DNA from: JAKORR01 sp964608495
Lineage (GTDB): Bacteria; Armatimonadota; Zipacnadia; Zipacnadales; FEN-943
Direction of reading: 5' to 3'
Length of the DNA: 5,720 nt
Assembly: GCA_964608495.1 (NCBI GenBank)
Contig: CAZSOQ010000292.1
Span: forward strand, 1 to 5,720
A program made the position numbers and the translations under genes. Under the pieces are notes generated by a model. It ran no database searches and was not told the DNA's origin. It saw only the letters and a list, made by a program, of their open reading frames with translations. This document shows positions 1 through 5,659 of this stretch, piece by piece (the first letter of the stretch is position 1; each line of letters starts with the position of its first letter).

Positions 1-188
1 TGGTCCTCCCAGTTCACCTTGAGCGAGAAGCCCAGCTTGTTGCTGGGCGAGACGATGTCGCGGCCCACGTCCAGCGTGCCGCGATCACCGAAGCCGCCGA
101 TCCCGTTGAGGAACACCAGCTCGTCGAGGCCGTACTGAGCCGGCTGGGCGAGCAGGCCCAATCCGGCGAGCAAAAGGCACAGGGTCAT
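1..188 (-). CDS. Unrecognised probable exported protein, N-terminal part only
   Basis: The first 62 codons of a gene that runs off the left edge. I do not recognise the family. The product begins MTLCLLLAGLGLLAQPAQYG, a short hydrophobic stretch followed by a small polar segment, which suggests a Sec signal peptide cleaved around residues 14-17. What follows is a Gly/Asp-rich sequence (LVFLNGIGGFGDRGTLDVGR, then a lysine-containing beta-like stretch), compatible with a periplasmic or surface protein. The start is well supported: GGAGG at 201-197 sits 8 bases upstream of the ATG, and no other start codon occurs in frame after the preceding gene's stop. An oddity is that the signal peptide has no Lys or Arg in its n-region. 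It lies 27 bases downstream of the KdsC-like phosphatase gene and in the same frame, so it is probably the third gene of that operon. Confidence 0.72.
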   Translation of the reverse strand, partial: MTLCLLLAGLGLLAQPAQYGLDELVFLNGIGGFGDRGTLDVGRDIVSPSNKLGFSLKVNWED

Positions 189-215
189 TGATCCTGCCTC
201 CGGACAGGCGCTCCT

Positions 216-695
216 TCAGGCCTGGGCCGCCATGATCAGGTCACAGACCTCGCGCACGGCCCCATACCCCCCCGGCTTCTCGGTCACGTAGGCCGCCGCT
301 GCCAGCGCCGAGGCGTGGGCGTTGGGCACCGCCACGGCCACTCCCACCAGCTCCATGGCGGGCACGTCCAGCACGTCGTCGCCCATGTAGCAGGCTTCCT
401 CCCGCCCCAGGCCGCAGCGGGCCAGCACGTCGCGCACGACGGCCGCCTTGTCCTCACAGCAGGTGTAGACCTCCTCGACGTCCAGCCGGCGGGCGCGCTC
501 GGGGACGATGTCCGTGTCGTCGCCGGTGATGAAGACCACGCGGACGCCGCTCGCGACGAGCCGGCGGATACCCAGCCCGTCGAGCACGTTGAAACGCTTG
601 AAGACCTGGCCCTGGGGCCCGAAGTAGAGGCCCCCGTCGGTGAGGACCCCGTCAACGTCGCAGAAGAGCACCTTGACGCGCTGCCAATCCGGCAC
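216..695 (-). CDS. KdsC-type HAD phosphatase (3-deoxy-D-manno-octulosonate 8-phosphate phosphatase-like)
   Basis: A 159-residue cytoplasmic hydrolase of the HAD superfamily, subfamily C0 without a cap domain. Family members dephosphorylate Kdo-8-phosphate in lipopolysaccharide core synthesis, or N-acylneuraminate-9-phosphate in related pathways. Motif I is DVDGVLTDG at residues 13-21 (nucleophile Asp13, acid/base Asp15). Motif II centres on Thr57 in ITGDD. Motif III is Lys83 in EDKAAVV. Motif IV is GDDVLDVP at 105-112. The tail GGYGAVREVCDLI closely resembles the C-terminal Gly-Gly tail of E. coli KdsC, which closes over the active site of the neighbouring subunit in the tetramer. Length is slightly below the usual 170-190. 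The GTG start at 695 is chosen because AGGAGGT (709-703) lies 7 bases upstream and the HAD domain begins nine residues later. Motif II has Asp where KdsC usually has Arg (ITGR), so the exact substrate is uncertain. HAD phosphatase: near certain; KdsC activity: likely. Confidence 0.9.
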   Translation of the reverse strand: MPDWQRVKVLFCDVDGVLTDGGLYFGPQGQVFKRFNVLDGLGIRRLVASGVRVVFITGDDTDIVPERARRLDVEEVYTCCEDKAAVVRDVLARCGLGREEACYMGDDVLDVPAMELVGVAVAVPNAHASALAAAAYVTEKPGGYGAVREVCDLIMAAQA

Positions 696-709
696 AATGG
701 CTACCTCCT
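696..709 (-). promoter_or_regulatory. Shine-Dalgarno of the phosphatase gene overlapping the upstream stop codon
   Basis: On the minus strand AGGAGGT (709-703) is a near-perfect anti-16S match placed 7 bases before the GTG at 695. Its last bases form the TAG stop (703-701) of the glycosyltransferase gene, whose final sense codons are AGG AGG. A ribosome finishing the transferase therefore ends on the initiation site of the phosphatase. This arrangement favours translational coupling and fixes the phosphatase start. Confidence 0.85.
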
Positions 710-2449
710 GAGTGGTGCGCCCGCCGACGCTTCGGCTGTGCCCTGACGCCAGACGAAGACGAGCGGCACGCCGTCCAGCCCGTCGGTCCACAGGGGCTGG
801 CGGGTGGCCAGCAGTTGGCGGACCCTGCGGCTGAACTCGGTGGGCTTGTTCTGGCTGACGATGAAGTCCGCCGTGGCGAAGGCCGCGTTGCCCGACGTGG
901 TGCGCAGGTCCGGGCGCAGCGGCCCCAGGTACCTGTACATCCGCACGACGCTCTCCATGCCCTGCGGCTCGATCCAGACCGTGGCGCCCGGAGGCGCGTT
1001 GTCGCTGAGCCACAGAGCCGCGGCCAGGTAGGTGTCGCCCCAGTAGGTGGGCTCGAAGCCCCGGCGCGCGGCCCCCGGCAGCCCGCCGATGAGGCCATTG
1101 TACGCCGAGAGGCAGTAGGGATGGCAGTGGCTCACCTCGGCCACCGAGGGCAGCAGCAAGAGCGCCATCAGGACGGCCGAGACCACCCATCCCTGCTCCC
1201 GGGGCAGAGGCACGGCCGCGCGGAGCCGGTGCAGGACGCGGCCGGCCGCCAGGGCCGCCAGCACGCCCAGCCAGGCCATCGCGGGCAGGAAGAGCCTCAC
1301 GCCGCCGTACTTGGGCGACGAGGGCAGCATGTTGGGGGCCAGGTTCACGGCCAGCGCCCAGCCAGCCAGCAGCCATAGACGCCGGACGGGCTGCCAGTCG
1401 GCGGGCTTGCCCTTCGACAGCCGTCCGAGCAGGCTCAGCCAGCCTCCGAGGCCCGCCAGAGCCATCAGCAGCGTCAGCGGCGGCGTCGTGATCCCGGTCA
1501 TCACCAGTGGGTAGTGCCAGGGCGCCAGCGTGTAGATGCGCCCGAAGTACATCACGCCGATCTCCCAGTGGCGCCAGTGGAAGGCCAGGTAGTCGCCCAG
1601 CCGCGTCCAGGTGTCGTGCCACAGCCACGGCCAGGTGAGGAAGAAGACCGCCGTGCCCAGAAGGGCGTAGCTCAGGGCCAGCGCCCCGGCCCGGCGCGGC
1701 CTGAGCAGCAGCGCGTAGGGCAGGACGACGACGGGCACGAAGAAGCCGTTCAGCTTCGTGGCGATGGCGGTGCCGAAGGCCAGCCCCGCCAGGACCACGC
1801 TCAGGCGGTCGCTGCGCTCGAGGGCCCACCAGGCCGCCGCCACCGCCAGGAAACAGGTCGCCAGGGCGGGCGCGTCCAGGGCCGCCAGGTGCGCATGGGC
1901 GAACACCCGCGGCATGAAGAGCACCGCCGCGGGCGCGAAGAGGCTCGCGGCCCGGCCGACCCCCGCCGCGCGCAGGAGCAGGTACATCGCGCCCAGGGTG
2001 ATCCCCATCCAGAAGATCGTGCCCGTGCGCATCCACGTGAGCGGCATGGCCCAGCCGGGCAACAGGTGCAGGGCCAGGACGAGGCGGCTGGTGAGGGCCG
2101 TGGTGAGCTTCATCAGGCCCGGGTGCTGGTCCTTGCCCAGCCAACACTCGTCAATCACGGGCCGCGAGAGGGCCGCGCCGGGGGCCGTGACCAGCACCCC
2201 GAGCCACCGGGCCGCCATGTCCGCGCGCGACATGTAGATGGGCTCGTCGTAGGTCAGCCCGATGTCCCAGGCCGTCAGCGAGAGGAGGGCCCAGACCGCC
2301 ACCGCGAGCGCGGCGGCGACCGCCAGGTCGTGCCGCGGGCCTGTGCGGCAGGGCTTCCCGGGCTCGGGGGCCTGGGGATCGTGGCTGGTCGGCTGGCCTT
2401 GTTGACCGCGGGGTTCTGTCGTCACTGTCGTCGGGCTATGTTGGCCCAC
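701..2449 (-). CDS. GT39/ArnT-like integral membrane glycosyltransferase (GT-C fold)
   Basis: About 582 residues. GT39/PMT_2-type enzymes move a sugar from a polyprenyl-phosphate donor to lipid A, glycan or protein on the outer face of the cytoplasmic membrane. Numbering is from the GTG at 2449. After a polar arm of about 40 residues, TM1 (about 42-60) leads to the catalytic-type acidic pair Asp68-Glu69 in LTYDEPIYM at the start of the first external loop. The loop carries KDQHPG (106-111). A HAHLAALDAPA segment (about 185-195) and at least eight further hydrophobic spans follow. YGGVRLFLPA precedes the last helices. A soluble C-terminal domain begins near 443 with HPYCLSAYNGLIGG and continues with YWGDTYLAAALWL. 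The start is uncertain: GTG at 2449 has only a weak GGGGCGG upstream, and GTG at 2425 or 2524 is possible. Donor and acceptor cannot be read from sequence. It is the first gene of the minus-strand cluster. Confidence 0.88.
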   Translation of the reverse strand: MGQHSPTTVTTEPRGQQGQPTSHDPQAPEPGKPCRTGPRHDLAVAAALAVAVWALLSLTAWDIGLTYDEPIYMSRADMAARWLGVLVTAPGAALSRPVIDECWLGKDQHPGLMKLTTALTSRLVLALHLLPGWAMPLTWMRTGTIFWMGITLGAMYLLLRAAGVGRAASLFAPAAVLFMPRVFAHAHLAALDAPALATCFLAVAAAWWALERSDRLSVVLAGLAFGTAIATKLNGFFVPVVVLPYALLLRPRRAGALALSYALLGTAVFFLTWPWLWHDTWTRLGDYLAFHWRHWEIGVMYFGRIYTLAPWHYPLVMTGITTPPLTLLMALAGLGGWLSLLGRLSKGKPADWQPVRRLWLLAGWALAVNLAPNMLPSSPKYGGVRLFLPAMAWLGVLAALAAGRVLHRLRAAVPLPREQGWVVSAVLMALLLLPSVAEVSHCHPYCLSAYNGLIGGLPGAARRGFEPTYWGDTYLAAALWLSDNAPPGATVWIEPQGMESVVRMYRYLGPLRPDLRTTSGNAAFATADFIVSQNKPTEFSRRVRQLLATRQPLWTDGLDGVPLVFVWRQGTAEASAGAPLRR

Positions 2450-2598
2450 GGGCCGCCCCGGGTCAATACCCCGGCCTGCGCGGGGGCCGGGTGCCGGGCC
2501 GCGGGCCGGGCGCGCGCCGGGCACCGTGCGCCGAAGGAGGGACGCCGGCCGGAAGGAATACTCGGCTGCGAGATACTGAGTCTCGGGGGAGAGGAATC
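2450..2598. promoter_or_regulatory. Divergent intergenic region between the transferase and aminotransferase genes
   Basis: About 150 bases between the two divergent genes must hold both sets of promoters and leaders, assuming the GTG at 2449 starts the transferase. The part 2471-2525 is almost pure G+C and includes an inverted pair, GGTGCC (2490-2495) with GGCACC (2520-2525). Only 2551-2583 is less GC-rich. GATACT at 2572-2577 is the best -10-like hexamer for the plus strand, but no matching -35 is convincing and it would leave almost no leader. I cannot assign a promoter on either strand with confidence. Confidence 0.45.
2585..2594 (+). promoter_or_regulatory. Shine-Dalgarno of the aminotransferase gene
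   Basis: A purine run, GGGGGAGAGG, ends a few bases before the ATG at 2599. It selects this ATG over the in-frame upstream start at 2491, which would add 36 Arg/Gly/Pro-rich residues unlike the fold. The base of a small hairpin (CGAGA 2569-2573 with TCTCG 2581-2585) abuts its 5' end. Confidence 0.7.
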
Positions 2599-3918
2599 AT
2601 GTCCGAACGCACGAGCGACTTCCGGTACAGCACCGGCGAGACCCGAGTGCCGTGGGCGGCCGTGGGCGAGCACGTGAACCTGGACGACATCGAGGCGATC
2701 CTGCGGTTCCTCGTGCCGCCCCAGGAGGGTCGTGAGACGGAGTACGAGGCGGCTGTGGCGTCGGCCCGCGAGGCCGTCGGCGAGATGTTCGCGGCCGGCG
2801 GCCCGGCCACGAAGCTGACCCTGGGGCGCAAGGTCCAGGAGCTGGAAGCCCGGGCCCGGGAGATGCTGGGCTGCAAGCACGCCCTTTTCCTGACCAACGC
2901 CACGGCGGGCTTCCAGATCGCGTACAAGATGGCGGGGATCGGGCCGGGCGATGAGGTGATCTGCCCCTCGATCACCTTCATCTCGACCGCCCTGTACCCG
3001 CTGTCGGTGGGGGCGAAGGTGGTCTTCGCCGACCTGGACCCGCGCACGATCAACATGGACCCGGCGGATGTGGCGCGCAAGATCACCGACCGGACGAGGA
3101 TGATCGTGCCGGTGCACATCGGCGGGTACCCGGTGGACATGGACCCGATCATGCAGATGGCGCGCGAGCGCGGGGTTCTGGTCCTCGAGGACGCGGCGCA
3201 TGCCTTCGGCGCCTGGTACAAGGGCCGCGCCGTGGGGACCATCGGCGACTTCGGCGCCTACAGCTTCCACGAGGTCAAGAACATCAACGCCTGCGGCGAG
3301 GGCGGGCTCATGGTGACCAACAACGACACCTACGGGCCGGCGCTGTCGCTGGCGCGGTTCGTGGGCCTGGACCTGAGCCGGCAGATACCCAACTGGCTGT
3401 ACGACGTGGTGGGCGTGCCGACCTGCGAGGGGCTCTGCGCCCCGGGCAACGACTCCGTGACCGAGATCCAGGCCGTGGTGCTGCTCAGCCAGATGCGGCG
3501 CCTGGGTCGGATCATCGCCGAGCGCAAGAGGAACGCGGACTACCTCAACGAGCGGTTCGCGGAGGTCGAGGGCCTGCTGCCCGCGCCGGGCGACACCGAG
3601 GACATCAAGACCACGTGGCACCTGTATCTGCTCGAGGTGGACCCCGAGGTGGTCGGGGCCGACATCCAGGCCTTGAAGGCCAAGCTGAACGAGAGGGGCG
3701 TCACCAACATCCCGCACTTCGCGCCGCTGTACAAGTTCCAGCTCTTCCACCGCCTGGGCTATGACCCGCAGGCGATAGCCCGAAGCTGCCCGAACACCGA
3801 AGAGGTCTTCAACCGGCGATTCACCCATCTGCCCCTGTACCCCCTGACGCAGGAGCAGGTGGAGTACATGGCGGACGCCGTGATAGAGGCCGTCGAGGAG
3901 CTGAAGGCGGGCAGGTAG
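2599..3918 (+). CDS. DegT/DnrJ/EryC1/StrS-family PLP-dependent aminotransferase
   Basis: A 439-residue cytoplasmic, fold-type I PLP enzyme. The family usually transaminates a keto-sugar, often nucleotide-linked, to an amino sugar with glutamate or glutamine as amino donor; some members make other amino products such as 3-amino-5-hydroxybenzoate. Visible signatures are TNATAGFQIA (99-108, cofactor phosphate region), GDEVICPSITFISTA (117-131), VPVHIGGYPVDM (170-181), EDAAHAFGA (197-205, Asp198 expected to pair with the pyridine nitrogen) and SFHEVKNINACGEGG (222-236), where Lys227 is the expected Schiff-base lysine. The C-terminal half keeps the usual HFAPLYK and THLPLYPLTQEQ segments. It exceeds the common 360-400 residues, mainly through an extra N-terminal segment of about 30 residues before KLTLGRKVQELE. 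The flanking gene that faces away encodes a GT39 transferase, so a role in a surface glycan is plausible. The substrate is unknown. Confidence 0.93.
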   Translation: MSERTSDFRYSTGETRVPWAAVGEHVNLDDIEAILRFLVPPQEGRETEYEAAVASAREAVGEMFAAGGPATKLTLGRKVQELEARAREMLGCKHALFLTNATAGFQIAYKMAGIGPGDEVICPSITFISTALYPLSVGAKVVFADLDPRTINMDPADVARKITDRTRMIVPVHIGGYPVDMDPIMQMARERGVLVLEDAAHAFGAWYKGRAVGTIGDFGAYSFHEVKNINACGEGGLMVTNNDTYGPALSLARFVGLDLSRQIPNWLYDVVGVPTCEGLCAPGNDSVTEIQAVVLLSQMRRLGRIIAERKRNADYLNERFAEVEGLLPAPGDTEDIKTTWHLYLLEVDPEVVGADIQALKAKLNERGVTNIPHFAPLYKFQLFHRLGYDPQAIARSCPNTEEVFNRRFTHLPLYPLTQEQVEYMADAVIEAVEELKAGR

Positions 3919-3957
3919 GCTATCCGTTTGGGCCGGGCGGCGGGCGCCGGCCTTCAC

Positions 3958-4061
3958 GTAGGAGCCAGCTATTGCTGGCGACACGGCGAGGCTGCTCCGC
4001 AGCCTGGAGGTCGCGAGGCGACCTCGCGGTACTACGGGTCGCCGGCACAGCCGGCTCCTAC
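3958..4061. repeat. REPIN-like element: two inverted GTAG-headed REP sequences with internal hairpins
   Basis: The element begins GTAGGAGCC (3958-3966) and ends with its exact complement GGCTCCTAC (4053-4061). Each end is a REP-like unit: a GTAG head followed by a short hairpin. The left hairpin is GCCAGC-TATT-GCTGGC (3964-3979); the right is GCCGGC-ACA-GCCGGC (4041-4055). Read from its own end, the right unit matches the left through GTAGGAGCC, GGC and GGCGAC. Differences inside the stem are compensatory (A-T replaced by G-C), which points to selection on structure. Two more perfect hairpins lie between: AGGCTGC-TCC-GCAGCCT (3989-4005) and GAGGTCGC-GAG-GCGACCTC (4007-4025). REP sequences and their inverted pairs are known from Pseudomonas and enterobacteria, where RAYT (TnpA-REP) proteins recognise GTAG. 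No RAYT gene is in this window. Copy number elsewhere in the genome is unknown. Confidence 0.8.
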
Positions 4062-4148
4062 ATCAGGGCCACGGGGCTCTACCCTCTAGGCGCCTTGGTT
4101 GCCGGTGCATCCCATGCGAAGCGAACACCCCCAGGCCGGCGGGCCACC

Positions 4149-4175
4149 TTGACGCGATCCCCCACAGGATATAAG
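4149..4175 (+). promoter_or_regulatory. Candidate sigma70-type promoter for the DUF1015 gene
   Basis: TTGACG (4149-4154) resembles a -35 box with one mismatch, and TATAAG (4170-4175) resembles a -10 box with one mismatch. The spacer is 15 bases, shorter than the preferred 17. The AT-rich GGATATAAGTTGAA stands out against its GC-rich surroundings. Initiation would fall near 4182, giving a leader of about 55 bases before the TTG start. The match rests on sequence alone. Confidence 0.4.
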
Positions 4176-4221
4176 TTGAAGCTCCACTGACTGCGTTCCT
4201 GCGCATCCGCCTGACCCATCC

Positions 4222-4228
4222 AGAGGGG
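4222..4228 (+). promoter_or_regulatory. Shine-Dalgarno that supports the TTG start of the DUF1015 gene
   Basis: AGAGGGG ends 9 bases before the TTG at 4238. No ATG or GTG occurs in frame between this site and the conserved N-terminal motif RPFRGLRY, which begins four residues after the TTG, so the unusual start codon is the best choice. Confidence 0.6.
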
Positions 4229-4237
4229 TAGGTCCAG

Positions 4238-5599
4238 TTGGCCGACACCCGACCCTTTCGCGGGCTACGCTACCAGCCCGAGGCCGTCGGCGACGTGAGC
4301 TCCGTGCTGGCGCCGCCCTATGACGTGATTCCCGAGGCGGAACGGCAGGCCCTGGCGGCCCGCTCGCCCCACAACATCGTCCGGCTGACCCTCGGCGACC
4401 AGTCCGTGGACACGCCTATCGAGCAGCGCGACTATTCCTCTTCGGCCGCCGCGCTGGACGAGTGGCGGCGCGCGGGCGTGCTGGGCTACGACCGGCACCC
4501 CGCGCTGTACGTCTACGAGCAGATCTACGACGCGCCCCCTCCCCGCAACGACCTGCTGCGCCGCCGCGGGATAATCATGGCCGTGAAGCTGGAGCCCCTG
4601 GGCGAGGGCAGCATCCTGCCCCACGAGGGCACCCTGAGCGAGCCGAAGAGAGACCGACTGCTCCTGTTCCGCCAGACGCAGTGCGCCTTCAGCCAGATCT
4701 TCGCCATCTACGACGACCCGCACAAGCGGATCGAGGAGGCCGTGCGCCCCCGCATGGGCCCGGCGGAGTGGCGCTTCACCGACGAGCACGGCATCACCCA
4801 CGGCTTCTGGGCGCTGGACGACCCCGAGGCCCTGGCCGTGGCCCAGGCGACGCTGGCCTCGACGCCGATAGTCATCGCCGATGGGCACCACCGCTACGAG
4901 ACGTCCCTGGCCTACCGGGACTTGATGCGCCAGCAGCACCCCGGCGTGAGCCCGGCGCCCTGGGACTATGTGACCATGTATCTGTGCAACACGGCGCACC
5001 GGTCGCTGACGATCCTGCCGGCCCATCGGATGCTGCGGCAGGTGGACGGGGAACTGCTGGATAGCTTCGAGCGTCTGGCGAGCCCGTTCTTCGACCTGCA
5101 CTGCGTGGCGATGCGGGCCGGGCAGGAGGGGCGCGAGCGGGCGCTGAGGCAGTTGCTGGAGCTGATGGCGCGCCGGCCGGACGAGACGGTCTTCGGGGCC
5201 TACTGGGGCCGCAGCTATGCCCTGGCCATGAGGCTGCGCGACAAGGCCGGAGCCCTCGAGCTGTTGGGCCGGGGACTGGCGCCCGTGCAGGCGGACCTGG
5301 ACGTGGCGCTGCTGCACTCGATCATGATCCAGGGCCTGCTGCAGGAGTGCGAGGACCTGGCGAAGACGAGCGGGCGCGGCAACATCTACTTCGAGAGGAA
5401 TCCCGAGCAGTGCCTCGCCGACGTGGACGAGGGACGGGCGACGATGGCGCTGCTCTGCAACCCAACGCGGGTGGAGGACGTCCTGCGGGTGGCGACGGCG
5501 GGGGAGAGGATGCCGCAGAAGGGCACCTACTTCTGGCCGAAGCCGCTGGCCGGGATCGTGCTGTACGATCTGCGGCCGGACGCGCCGACGCTGGGCTAG
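4238..5599 (+). CDS. DUF1015 (COG4198-type) family protein
   Basis: A 453-residue soluble protein with the hallmarks of DUF1015, a widespread bacterial and archaeal family with no established biochemical role that I can name. Conserved blocks in order are RPFRGLRY (5-12), VLAPPYDVI (23-31), SPHNIVRLTLG (43-53), LPHEGTLSEPKRDRL (127-141) and, most diagnostic, ADGHHRYET (214-222). YFWPKPLAGIVLYDL closes the C-terminus. It has no signal peptide or membrane span. Length is near the usual 400-450 residues, so it appears complete. Translation starts at TTG, supported by AGAGGGG 9 bases upstream and by the conserved N-terminus following at once. Some relatives are annotated as ParB/Spo0J-like. The Gly-His-His-Arg core recalls the phosphate-handling motif of the ParB/sulfiredoxin/serine-kinase superfamily, but that is from memory and unproven. 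It has its own candidate promoter and is followed after 60 bases by another gene on the same strand. Confidence 0.93.
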   Translation: MADTRPFRGLRYQPEAVGDVSSVLAPPYDVIPEAERQALAARSPHNIVRLTLGDQSVDTPIEQRDYSSSAAALDEWRRAGVLGYDRHPALYVYEQIYDAPPPRNDLLRRRGIIMAVKLEPLGEGSILPHEGTLSEPKRDRLLLFRQTQCAFSQIFAIYDDPHKRIEEAVRPRMGPAEWRFTDEHGITHGFWALDDPEALAVAQATLASTPIVIADGHHRYETSLAYRDLMRQQHPGVSPAPWDYVTMYLCNTAHRSLTILPAHRMLRQVDGELLDSFERLASPFFDLHCVAMRAGQEGRERALRQLLELMARRPDETVFGAYWGRSYALAMRLRDKAGALELLGRGLAPVQADLDVALLHSIMIQGLLQECEDLAKTSGRGNIYFERNPEQCLADVDEGRATMALLCNPTRVEDVLRVATAGERMPQKGTYFWPKPLAGIVLYDLRPDAPTLG

Positions 5600-5659
5600 C
5601 GGCCGGGACGGCCCCGGAGCGGCCCCGCACCCGCGGAGAACCAGGCAGGGAGACCCACG

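Larger units (their letters stand above)
3919..4237. other. Non-coding gap holding a REPIN-like element and a candidate promoter
   Basis: These 319 bases contain no convincing gene. A 72-codon open frame (3972-4190) runs through the palindromic element and has no ribosome binding site or recognisable product. In order, the gap holds a GC-rich imperfect inverted repeat just after the aminotransferase stop (GGCCGG 3931-3936 with CCGGCC 3947-3952), the composite palindrome at 3958-4061, about 85 bases with no recognised feature, a promoter-like sequence at 4149-4175, and the leader and ribosome binding site of the DUF1015 gene. Confidence 0.75.

Noticed and set aside
216..2147. A single 643-residue fusion ending in the phosphatase domain
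   Set aside because: Only the last 159 residues resemble a protein family. The upstream part is an out-of-frame reading of the transferase gene, and a strong ribosome binding site marks the GTG at 695.
1514..2677. Long plus-strand open frame opposite the glycosyltransferase
   Set aside because: The product is a repetitive Arg/Gly/Pro/His/Gln mixture with no domain. It is the shadow expected opposite a GC-rich gene, while the minus strand gives a clear membrane protein with family motifs.
3931..3954. Rho-independent terminator after the aminotransferase
   Set aside because: GGCCGG and CCGGCC can pair across a 10-base loop, but no T-tract follows (TTCACG). At this G+C such pairs arise often by chance.
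2422..3984. Long minus-strand open frame opposite the aminotransferase
   Set aside because: It has low-complexity His/Arg/Gln/Val-rich composition, overlaps a well-supported aminotransferase and runs into the repeat element.
3958..4061. A CRISPR array or an insertion-sequence end
   Set aside because: There is no regularly spaced direct repeat with unique spacers and no transposase or target-site duplication. The layout is an inverted pair of hairpin units.
3972..4190. A 72-codon open frame in the intergenic gap
   Set aside because: It starts inside the REP hairpin, has no ribosome binding site and crosses several perfect palindromes, so it is a by-product of the repeat.
5600..5640. Terminator hairpin after the DUF1015 gene
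   Set aside because: The GGCC and CCGG repeats can form only short, imperfect stems with no T-tract, and the next gene starts 60 bases on, so read-through is as likely.
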